From Siphonodentalium dalli (taxonomy: Eukaryota > Mollusca > Scaphopoda > Gadilida > Siphonodentaliidae), in NCBI GenBank assembly GCA_032622095.1, contig CP136066.1, positions 61,348,609 to 61,412,608 on the forward strand: a stretch of DNA of 64,000 nt, read 5' to 3'. Positions 27,201-39,200 of this stretch are shown here, piece after piece. The notes beneath the pieces are model-generated. The model was not told the origin of the DNA. It saw nothing but the letters and a program-made list of their open reading frames with translations, and searched no databases. The translations under genes were made by a program, and so were the position numbers. Numbering within the stretch: position 1 is the stretch's first letter; every line of letters begins with the position of its first letter.

Positions 27201-30200
27201 AAATACCCATTGACTAGTAGTTCCCTTAGTCGTGAGAATAAATACCCATTGACGAGTAGTTCCCTTAGTCGCGAGAATAAATACCCATTGACGAGTAGTT
27301 CCCTTAGTCGTCAGAATAAATACCCATTGACGAGTAGTTCCCTTAGTCGCGAGAATAAATACCCATTGACGAGTAGTTCCCTTAGTCGCGAGAATAAATA
27401 CCCATTGACGAGTAGTTCCCTTAGTCGTCAAAATAAATACCCATTGACGAGTAGTTCCCTTAGTCGTGAAATATAAATACCCATTGACTAGTAGTTCCCT
27501 TAGTCGTGAGAATAAATACCCATTGACGAGTAGTTCCTTTAGTCATGAGAATAATTACCCATTGACGAGTAGTTCCTTTAGTCGTGAGAATAAATATCCA
27601 TTGACAAGTAGTTCCCTTAGTCGTGAGAATTATAACCATTGACGAGTAGTTCCCTTAGTGGTGAGAATAAATACCCATTGACGAGTAGTTCCCAATGTCG
27701 TGATAATAAATACCCATTGACGAGTAGTTCCCTTAGTCGTCAGAATACATACCCATTGACGAGTAGTTCCCTTAGTCGTGATAATAAATACCCATTGACG
27801 ATTAGTTCCCTTAGTCGTGAGAATAAATACCCATTGACGAGTAGTTCCCAATGTCGTGATAATAAATACCCATTGACGAGTAGTTCCCTTAGTCGTCAGA
27901 ATACATACCCATTGACGAGTAGTTCCCTTAGTCGACAGAATAAATATACATTGACTAGTAGTTCCTTTAGTCGTGAGAATAAATATCCATTGACAAGTAG
28001 TTCCCTTAGTCGTGAGAATTATAACCATTGACGAGTAGTTCCCTTAGTGGTGAGAATAAATACCCATTGACGAGTAGTTCCCAATGTCGTGATAATAAAT
28101 ACCCATTGACGAGTAGTTCCCTTAGTCGTCAGAATACATACCCATTGACGAGTAGTTCCCTTAGTCGTGATAATAAATACCCATTGACGATTAGTTCCCT
28201 TAGTCGTGAGAATAAATACCCATTGACGAGTAGTTCCCAATGTCGTGATAATAAATACCCATTGACGAGTAGTTCCCTTAGTCGTCAGAATACATACCCA
28301 TTGACGAGTAGTTCCCTTAGTCGACAGAATAAATATACATTGACTAGTAGTTCCTTTAGTCGTGAGAATAAATACCCATTGACAAGTAGTTCCCACATTC
28401 TGTACAATTTCGTGATTTTTACAACAACTATATTTGTTATAATTCTTTCTAATACGTTGAAACACAACTGACCTGATGGCGTGCACGTGAAGTTCAGCCC
28501 GTTGAATTCGTTCGCCGTAAGAATCTCCGATGAGTATTTATGTGGAAATAACCAACTGAGCCACTGAAGTGGTTCCAGCATTGAACCAACATTCCTAAAA
28601 AAAAGATAAATATCGCCCATGAAGCAAGGTGCCACGATTTATTTTATCAGGGTTAATGGACGAGCTACTGGACTTCGGGCTCGACCATTTAGTTTCGAAT
28701 GTTCAGTCGTGAGTTCATTAACTGACTTAAAGCACAGTGTTATAACATACAAGGAGAAATTACTCGTATACAGACAGTCATTGACAAAAAATCACGCCCC
28801 TTGAAACTGCTCGTGTTAGTGGAGGATGGGTGTGTACTTAGTAGGTATATAATACCGGTATAACTATGTCCGAAACCAAACGTCGGATGTATGCCAACAG
28901 ATAACAAGATATTTGTTTGGCGCTGTAAATAGCTTAGTATATACGTAAAATATACTGTCGACGCAATCGTATCAGGGACACGTGTGCATATAACAATATC
29001 TTTGGATTCGGACATTGCATTCAAATCCTTGTATCCGGAAGAACAGTAACTCTAATTCATGTAGTCTCGCATGCTGTGTTATGCTTCATTGTGACGAATA
29101 CCCTATTCTATGCAAATGAGCAGCACACCTCTACCGACAAAGAAATTAATTATGTGCGTTCATAATCTCTGTGCAATTGTTTGATTCCGTGACGGCTGTA
29201 GAATCGAACTAGTACTCCGTTAGAGGTCTGAATTTGAGCTAATTGTGCATAAATTGGTAGACATGAACGTTCTAGATTATGAATGTCGACATGTGGTATA
29301 AAGTTTGAGTCACAAAGTGCCCATTCGCATAATAGAAGGGTAAGGTAGAACAAATGGGCTGTTTTAAAAATGTCCATACGAGCGATGGTTTGTATAAAAT
29401 GCATACGAATTAGAATTGAAACACACATAGGCTCATGTTGGAAACAATCAAACATCACCCTCAAAGCATCAACTTACTATAACAATACGATTGTGGTTAA
29501 CCCCTTTTATAGTGAATGAATTCTCCCAGTCAGTTAAAAGGTATACACCGGAATCGCCTATCATTCATTTGGAGGGATGTTAAGGTGATAAAAGCAGACG
29601 ACAGACAAATAAAAGTGTAGAAGGAGTCAATTTTTTAAGGTAAATGTTTAAATAATAAGCTCAACATATGGTCGTCTGTTGAACTTCCTATCTGAACATT
29701 TCCTATGGGATAACTACTCACCAAATATGCTTTATAGAAATGGTTCAACTATAATTTGTCCGTGAACAACCGCGTGTAAACAATTGTTTAATGTCTAACA
29801 TTAGGATGTATGTCACTCGCTGAACAGCGGTCCTTGTGACGATTAGTTGTGTTTTATATGTGATATGAAACGATGATGATGACGACCACATTCTATATGA
29901 TGATAACGATGATGATGATGATGATGATGATGATAATCATGATGATAACGATGATGATGATGATGATGATAATCATGATGATAACGATGATGATGATGAT
30001 GATGATAATCATGATGATGAAGATGATGATGATGATGATGATAATCATGATGATAACGATGATGATGATGATAACGATGATGATGATGATGATGATAATC
30101 ATGATGATAACGATGATGATGATGATAATCATGATGATAACGATGATGATGATGATGATGATGATGATAAACATGATGATAACGATGATGGTGATGATAA

Positions 30201-33200
30201 TCATGATGATAACGATGATGATGATGATAATCATGATGATAACGATGATGATGATGATGATAATCATGATGATAACGATGATGATGATGATGATGATAAT
30301 CATGATGATAACGATGATGATGATGATGATAATCATGATGATAACGATGATGATGATGATGATGATGATGATATAATGCTACTGATGATTATATCGATGA
30401 TAGTGATGTTTCAATAATAATGACGACGACGATGACGATGCTGAGATGACGACGACGACAACAACAACGACGACGATGGTGATGATAATGATGACGACGA
30501 TGATGATGATGCTGAGATGACGACGACAACAACGACGACGTGATGGTGGTGGTGGTGGTGGTGGTGGTGGCGGTGGTGACGATGAAGACGTTTGGGAGGA
30601 CACTGTATGTTTTGTACATAAATTCAAATGCTTTCCGTCATTCTGTCCATCTTTGAAATCTCATATATATTTTGAAGACCTCTGTCTGTCTGTCTGTCTG
30701 TTTGTCTGTCATTAATACAAATCTACGATTCTCGACCGATCGGGACGAAACTTGGTACGTGTGTGTAGTTTGACCAGGCGGTGGTCGTTGTCGTATTGGC
30801 GAGCCCGTGCGACGAGATCTCGGAAACGGGTGGAGCTATCGACTTGAAATTTGGTATGTGAATGTATCTTGCCCCGAATACGAATTTATCGGGTCGCCGA
30901 GCCCGTGCGACGCCAGCTTCGCGCATACGCAGACGAGATCTCGGAAACGGGTGGAGCTATCGACTTGAAATTTGGTATGTGAATGTATCTTGCCCCGGAT
31001 ACGAATTTTATCGGGTCGACGAGCCCGTGCGACGCCAGCTTCGCGCATGCGCAGACCAGATCTCGGAAACGGTTGGAGCTATCGACTTGAAATTTGGTTT
31101 TTGAATAGCCCGGACAACGTCGGGCTCATCGGCTAGTCTCATATAAATTTATGAAGACCTCTGTCTGTCTGTCTGTCTGTCTGTCTGTCATTTATACAAA
31201 TCTACTATTGTCGATCGATCGGGACGAAACTTGGTACGTGTGTGTAGTTTGACCAGGCGGTCGTCGTTGTCGTATTGACGACCCCGTGCGACGCCCGTGC
31301 GGCGCATGCGCAGACGAGATCTCGGAAACGGGTGGAGCTATCGACTTGAAATTTTCTATGTGAATGTATCTTGCCCCGGATACGAATTTTATCGGGTCGC
31401 CGAGCCCGTGCGACGCCAGCTTCGCGCATGCGCAGACCAGATCTCGGAAACGGGTGGAGCTATCGACTTGAAATTTGGTATGTGAATGTATCTTGCCCCG
31501 GATACGAATTTTATCGGGTCGCCGAGCCCGTGCGACGCCAGCTTCGCGCATGCGCAGACCAGATTTCGGAAACGGGTGGAGCTATCGACTTGAAATTTGG
31601 TTTTTGAATAGCTATCGACTTGAAATTTGGTTTTTGAATAGCCCGGATAACGTCGGGCTCATCGGCTATCTATTATATATTTTTGGAAGATCTGTCTGTC
31701 TGAGGGTGTGTGTGTGTGTATCTGTCTGTAATCGATGGACTGAAAAACGGCCGAGCCGATTTCGATGAAACTTGGTATGTGGGGGTATTTTCGGCCGGGA
31801 AGTGACATGGGCCTATTAAATTGCCCGTGCGACGTGACCTTTTGACATTGAAATCGGGTAATTTCAAGGTCAAACGCCCGAATATCACGGGATTTCGATG
31901 AAACTTGGTATGTGGGGGTACTTCGGCCGGGGATTGGCACACACCTATTAATTTGCCCGTGCGACGTGACCTTGACCTTGAAATCGGGTCATTTCAAGGT
32001 CAAACGCCCGAATATCACGGGATTTCGATGAAACTTGGTATGTGGGTGTTCTTTCGTATGGGGAGTCTCATAAGCATATTCATTTGCCCGTGCCACGTGA
32101 CCTTGACCTTGAAATCGGATCAATTCAAGGTCAAATCGCGAATTTTGATGGGATTTCGACGAAATTTGATACGTATGGTTACTTTTGTCCACTGAGTGTA
32201 TTGGACGGGTCGAGTCGTGACCCCGACCTGACCTTGACCTTCAAAATGATCAATTCGAGGTCAAATCGGGTAAAACCGGATGGATTTCGACGGGTACTTT
32301 TGTCGGGTACTTTTGTCCGGGCAGTGTTTTGGACGGGTCAAATCGTTACCCCACCTGACCTTGACCTTCAAAATAGTCAATTCATGGTCAAAGCCCGGAC
32401 GAAGTCGGGTCACCTTCTAGTTGTATATAATTTCGTTTTCTCAATATTAATCCATGTTATTTAATTGGATCAGCGAATAAAGTAATTATATTTATGAACA
32501 TCTATTAAAGTGATTATGTGCATTTTACTTTACGAACATCTATCAAAATGTGGAGGTGTGTTTGATGCTCAAAATCGGGGCACAATCAATATCTATTTTC
32601 CTTGTAAATTTCAGTTATAGATATGAGTTTTTAACAATTACTGATATTTTAATGTGCTTTGTTAACTTCGCAGATCATGTATCGATTCTTGTTACCCAGT
32701 CATACAAACGGTTATATATGTTTTAAACACATTTAAAATCCAAACCACTTCGGGTTAGTGACTTGATTGGTGACGTAAGTTCTTGGCCCTGAAATCACGC
32801 CCCTGTTATCAATATTATCTTACTTCATGAATCCCGAAGCCAGAAGCGTAGAAATAGTCACAAACATGGTGGCCATACTGTTTGATACAAGTGGATTGTA
32901 AAATAATCCCAGGAATGCTGTTCCGATTATCTCCCCAAGGAAATGGAGTGCCAAAATCACGGCGAAGAATATCGGATACGTCTCCAGATCTGGATTCATC
33001 CCGCATATCCTGAAGAATAGTCGGAATGGTTATAGTTTTAAAAGTTAAGGGCCCACTTAATTTTCGAACCCCCAGATCACATATATAAAATATATGGCAT
33101 ATTATATACCATCTGAAAGAGGAAGCTCCAAAACATTGTATTTTCTTCAACGTATTCGATGTAATTAACTGTGAACATGTTGTTTTTGTTGAGAAATCGA

Positions 33201-36200
33201 CGTCTGTTCTGTACTAAAGTTTCTGCACAAAGTCAATTATTTTCAATGGAAGGGGAATAACTCTATATATAGAGAGGTATTCCCCTTCCATTGAAAATAA
33301 ACTACAGTTTGAATTCTGTTGCATTCTGTGAGCCATAACGGGGAAAATGATTTTATGATTTCAGCTATTGTCTATTATTCTATGGCACCTTCTGAGGCAC
33401 ATACGTTCCAAATGGTGATATTTTATGGTATAGATTGTTATTAAAACAGTATATCAAGGCATTATAACAAAAAATAATCGATGACTCGAAAATTAAGTGG
33501 ACCTTTAACCAATGCAGGTAAGTGGTTGTCTGAAAAGGTGCCACATCTGTCCGGGTCAGCCAAAATCACACCAAGCCCTCTGGAATGACAATAACAGATC
33601 AGAATGGAGCACTGGCTGATGGACTATATACGACCTTTCCGTTTTTCAACATAATACAAAGTGAAATATAGTGAAAGACATAATGGCTTACAACTTATCC
33701 GTCATATGATTTCCCCACATAATGAAGGCGGTACATAAATGCATGGATGTCAAAAGAAATGGGTGGATGTCTGCTAGGCATATTAACGAAGATTCGAGGC
33801 TAATTATAATGATGACGAAGGTCCCAATTTATCGCAGACAAATTGTTCCTCGTTCTAATGAAATTAATTTTGAGGCGGAAACTATACTGGGGCGGTTTAA
33901 TGCAATTTTGAAAATAGTTTTAGAACGTACCCCACAAAAACTAGATTTTATTTTATGACAAAAGTAGAATTTAAACATTTTTGGAAATAGACTCCCAGTT
34001 AGTTGAAAAGATGCCAAAATGTTTGGATATGATCGTCATCAGTTGCAGATACTAAGCGCATGTAGCATTACGTTTCTAATCACGGCGAAGAATACGAGGA
34101 ACTGACACACAATGTAGCATTTTGACTGTTACGAGCATATGCCAGTTTATTTTTAAAACAAGTTGATACCTTATTTGTTCGGAAATACTCAGTAGTTTTC
34201 TATAACATTCTGACCAAAATTGCCGGTCGGAGGTTCGTGGAATACACCAGTCCATCATTAATGAAATCCTTCGACTGACAACTTTGGTCAGATCTTGGAC
34301 ACAAATGAGGCATCAGCTTGTTTGAAAAATAGTACAGCATATGCTCATAGCTACCAAAATACTATGTAATATATTATTATTCTAGTGTATTACCTTTCCT
34401 CGTTTATGGTGGCGTTTGCGATCGCCTCGGCCATTTTGAATGCGTGATAATCATCAACTCGAAACCACGTGATTATCCCACCGTGACTGAAGCTTAGTCA
34501 ACATCAACTGCTCGGCTATTTCCGTTTTCACGTGGGAGACACGTCTGTTAAACTTGAATTATTATTGATATCACTACTTATTACTATTTAATGCAAGACC
34601 AAGTTTGATGCAGTCATGTAGTAAATATATTCTGCTCCATTAATCACATCAATGCGTCAACAAGTCAAGGTCATCACCTTATTACCAGGGCCGTGCATTG
34701 TATCATTGTGCGAATATGGCTTCTAATTATGGAAGAGGTTACTTCCGAAAGCAGTGACGCGGAAATTGCCGAGTAGTTGAGAATGAAGCTAAGTAAGGCC
34801 CATACAGACACATTCTCAACGACTCGGCCATTTCCGCTTCGCCGAGGAAATAACCTCATCTATAAATAGAAACCAAATTCGCGTAATGCTACAATACACG
34901 GCACCTGGTAATTAGGCAATGACCTTGACCTGTTGACGCATAGATGTGAATGGAACATACTGTATTCACTGTATGCCAGTACCAGACTTGATCATGCATT
35001 AATAAATAGTAATACATATAGCAATAATTAGTTCAAGTTAAACAGACGAGAATCCCAGTCAACAGACGTATTTCCCGGTACTATGTACATGGTCAATCAC
35101 GTGGTTGAAATAGACCAGCAGATATGGTCTATATTATGGAAGAGGTTATTTCATAGCAAAGCGGAAATGGCTGAGTCGTTGATAATGATGCAGACAGCGT
35201 CGCGGGTAACGCGTCGTCGGCGATTTTTGCATTTGACGTTGCGACAATTCAGGGCGTAGCTATGAAAGCTTAAAATTGAAGAATAGAAGCAAGACCTATT
35301 ATAATTGGACGTGGCGCGCTCAGAAGTTTCAGCCAATTGCGATTACGGAGATATACGGGAATCGGATCTAACATGTCAAGGCTGTTCAAGTATAAACATT
35401 GTGGTCGCTTAAAATTAACTTCCCATTGAAAGAATGAGTATGGCCCTATATGGACAGAAAATTTGCGCAATTATACAATCAAAACACGAAGCCCGAAGTA
35501 TTACGTAATTCAGCGATAGGGATGGAAAATTTGTAAAATACCAATATAAACTATACCAGTGACTTAATGATCGATGTTGGCTAAAACCACACAAACTGTC
35601 AAAGCCCTAATAAATTCTAGAAATCGATCATTGCAGCCAAAATATCCTCTGGTGTGTCTTATTTGCAATAAAATTACCTTTCATTTGACATATAACGCGA
35701 CGAAATTGAACGAAACGAATTCGAGATATCGTATCGTAAAACTACCGAAATATACCGAAGATCTCTGGTCGTCTGACTCGTCAATCTCCCTATCCGCTAG
35801 TTATAAAATGAATATTTTTTAGCAATAATTTGTCGCGAACGTGTAATTAAACGCGATGACATAACATATAATGCTCATATATGGTCCGCTAGTAATTCCG
35901 AAGCCACCCATACCTTCTTCAATTCATCCGATGTGTTAGTGTCCAATATTTTCTCAACTTTATTCATCAAACGAATTCTAGAAACAAGTCGTGTATGTGA
36001 CTGGCAGTAAATTTTGAAAGCGAAGTAAAACAAGAACTCGGGGGTCAAGGTCACGCTATTTTTGCAAAATTTTAAAGATAATTCCAATTATTTAACTATA
36101 CTTTCAAGTTCACTCCTGTTTTAACATCAGATAAACTTCTTGGTACACACAAAATTAATAATTCAAGTGTTTCTTCAATACTCTATCGTGTATCTATGCA

Positions 36201-39200
36201 TATTTATTTTGTTCAAGCCATCATTTGTGAACTTTACTCTCGATTATTGTCAATCAATCAGCAGGCCGGTCAAAATTTACCGCCAGTCGCAGACACGTCT
36301 TGTTTTTGGAATTCGTTTGATGAATAAAGTTGGAAAATTGGGGACAAACATATCTGATGAAATAAAAAAGATATGGGTGGTATGGTGTGACATACGGAAC
36401 ATATATGAGCATAATTGATAGGTTATGTAATCGCATTTAAGTACACGTTCGTAACAAATTATGCAAACAAATATCGATTATATCACTATGTCAATGGCCT
36501 GTGAGCGGACAGGGAGATTGACAACCCGATTTCTTCGGTAGATTTCGGTAATTTCCGATACGATATCTCGACTTCGCTTCGTTCAATTTCGCCGAATTAT
36601 TTGTCAAATGAGAGGGAATTTTATTGCCAATAGGACACATCTGAGGTTATTTTGGCTGAAATTATCGATTTCTAGAATTTATTTGGGCTTTGATAGTTTG
36701 TGTGGTTTTAGCCACAATCGATCATTTGAACCTTGTCACTGGTATAGTCTATATTGGTATTTTAGCAATTTCCCCCAGGAGCCTGTGGGTGAGGACGCCT
36801 TTCACCACTCACCAGTAAAATAAGGAACAGAACGCGAAGCAGGACAGTATATGGAACGGCAAAATGTGGATCGCATAGGAAAAGACAAACGCGGCGGATC
36901 CATACAGACCGTCTCTGGTCTCTCTGTAGAATAATTCTCTCAAAGGAGGATCTGAAAATAAATGAACACAATTAACCCTTTACCCAACAAAACGGCCAAA
37001 ACCGGCCAAATAAAGCTTCAACAGCCTAACATATCTTCGGTCTGTCTCAATAACACCATACAAATATGGATATCATTGGAACCGGTTCATTGACCACATT
37101 GTGATGGTTACAGTTATGCCCTGTGCCAATGCATTCTCTAATATATGCGAGTCGACCATATGTCGCCTCGCATATATAAGAGAATACATTCTTACATTAT
37201 TTAACAATTTTATAATTTTTTCTTACATTTTTTAACAATTTTATAATATTTTTCAACATTCTTTGACAATTTTATCATTTTTAATATGTTAAGCCAATGC
37301 ATTCTCTTATATATGCGAGGCGACCTATGGTCGACTCGCATATATAAGAGAATGCATTGGCACAGGGCCGTTCTGTTGGGTAAAGGGTTGAAGATACGGC
37401 CGGCGTTGGCGATGGGTATGCTGTTAAAATATTCACCTCCGTCAAAAACCGCCATAAACAGAAATAATAGTAAAATAGACAGACCTTGTTCTTATACCAA
37501 TAATAAATATGGCAGAAACAGTATGTTATTGTCAATTGTTTTTCCTTTGTTATGTAAATAAAAGCAAAACACGTTACAGAACCTGGCTTTTGTTTAGATC
37601 CGGATATGGTAAACATATAGAAATAATAAAGAGCGTTTATATCATTTGTGTGTGATTAACCAATAGAATTGCGCTGTGTTATGTAAACAGAACTAAAACT
37701 TCTGTAACACGAGCAGGCTCTTGTATACGTACACCATCGTACGTCTTGGCGACAATATACTACTTACGCGCTGATTATGTTTGGCATATGAACAAAACTA
37801 TATATATTTTAATATTCCTTCTGTTGATGGCGATTTGAATGTGAATATGAATATTACTGCAACGAACGCCGCCGGTGCCTTTAAGAGGGGACCCAAGGCA
37901 CTCACAGTGGGATGATGTGCAAAACAGAAATCCGCTCGAACATGTTCCGAGTATATACCCAAAAAAAACATACCAAGAAGGAGAACTCTATCTCGTTAGC
38001 CTCAATCGCCGAAAAGTATGTTCCATCTGAGAGATTTACCACGAACTTACGACCGAAATAAACCACTTTATTGTGGCTTTATAGACAAATAATATACGCC
38101 ATCATATACCCCATCTCAGATTAACTGTAATATAATATACCCCATCATATACCCCATCTCCAGCTTAATTGTATTTTATTCACTAAATGGCTATTTGTAG
38201 TCTTGGAAATAGGTAATTATAAAAAATATGGTGTTATTGTGTGAACGTACGGTTACGTACCCTAATTGGATCTTTCAAAATGTTTCCCATTCCAGGAAGA
38301 GACGAGCCATCTTTAAAGGCCCAATTAATTTTCGAACCCCCAGATCACTTTATATAAAATATATGCCATATTATATACCATTTGAAAGAGGAAACTCCAA
38401 AACATTGTAATAAACTGTGTTACCACGTGTTTTTTAGCTCAAGTTTCATCTGGATTGTAGAGAAAAGTGCATTATTTTCAGAGGAGGGGGAATAACACTA
38501 TGTCTTAAAGATAGAGTTATTTCCCTTCCACTGAAAATACATATGTAGTTCGAATTCTGTTGCATTCTGGAAGCCATAACGTGGGGAATCTTTCTATGAT
38601 TTCAGCTGTTTTCTATTTCACAGACTTTTCAAATGGTGATGAACTATCGTATTTTAATCATATGTTATGGCATACATTGTTATTAATATAAAACCGTATA
38701 TCAAGGCGCTATACAAAAATAATCGGTGACTTGAAAATTAAATGGGCCTTTAAATGGTGGTTCAACATGAAACATGAAAAGACACATTTACTCACAATAA
38801 TGCGCAGCATTGATTACACCAGCGTACATGGTTACAGCGGTTGCTTGGTAAAGTAGACCCGTTCTATTCTGTATACTCTGCTGGTCGAGACCCAGTCTAC
38901 CCAGGAAGGCAATAACGAAGAAGGAGTACAGGGGTAACATCACATATCTGTTGAAGAAGTCTGTCAGGTTTCTTGACGTGTTGACATTCATTCGACTGGA
39001 AACAAGAATGAGCAGCTTTATATGTTGTATATCATCAACAGTATTTCAAGAACGAGTCGACACCATGGTGATTATGTTGGGAGAGCGATTCACCGTGAAT
39101 CCTATTCAACACCGAAATCTTGAGTGGCAGGGATTAGCGAGCGTTATATCGGTATGTTGTAAAAAATATGGTGTCAATTGTAACCAAAGTTCACCTTGTG

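Larger units (their letters stand above)
3934..28395 (+). repeat. 39-bp satellite array, about 24.5 kb, inside intron 9
   Basis: Head-to-tail 39-bp units beginning TTGACGAGTAGTTCCCTTAG, then TCGTGAGAATAAATACCCA; length divided by 39 gives about 625 units. Common variants are CGTCAG, GGTGAG or CGTGAT for CGTGAG, AACCA or AGCCA for ACCCA, and CTAGTAG or CAAGTAG for CGAGTAG. Rare 38-bp units (a C lost from TTCCCTTAG, often with AATAAAAAGCC) and 40-bp units (AATAAATTTCACATTGG) act as landmarks. Because 39 is divisible by three, long open frames run through it on both strands. They show only the repeat unit and are not taken as genes. The array lies wholly within the last intron of the ABCG5-like gene. 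Confidence 0.98.

Noticed and set aside
3934-28395. CRISPR array
   Set aside because: Units are contiguous 39-mers without unique spacers, in a eukaryotic intron.
29150-29464. 104-codon minus-strand frame as an additional ABCG5 exon or separate gene
   Set aside because: It has no resemblance to ABCG5, no phase-compatible splice sites, and exons 8 and 9 already join in phase.
29873-30376. Poly-Met / poly-Ile open frames
   Set aside because: They are direct translations of a GAT microsatellite.
32815-33150. Open frame of 111 codons overlapping exon 8 in another phase
   Set aside because: The other phase gives an unmistakable ABCG5 membrane segment bounded by proper splice sites; this frame is a shadow.
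35574-35822. 82-codon frame as a gene
   Set aside because: It lies in one arm of a foldback, its mirror is present in the other arm, and it resembles no family.
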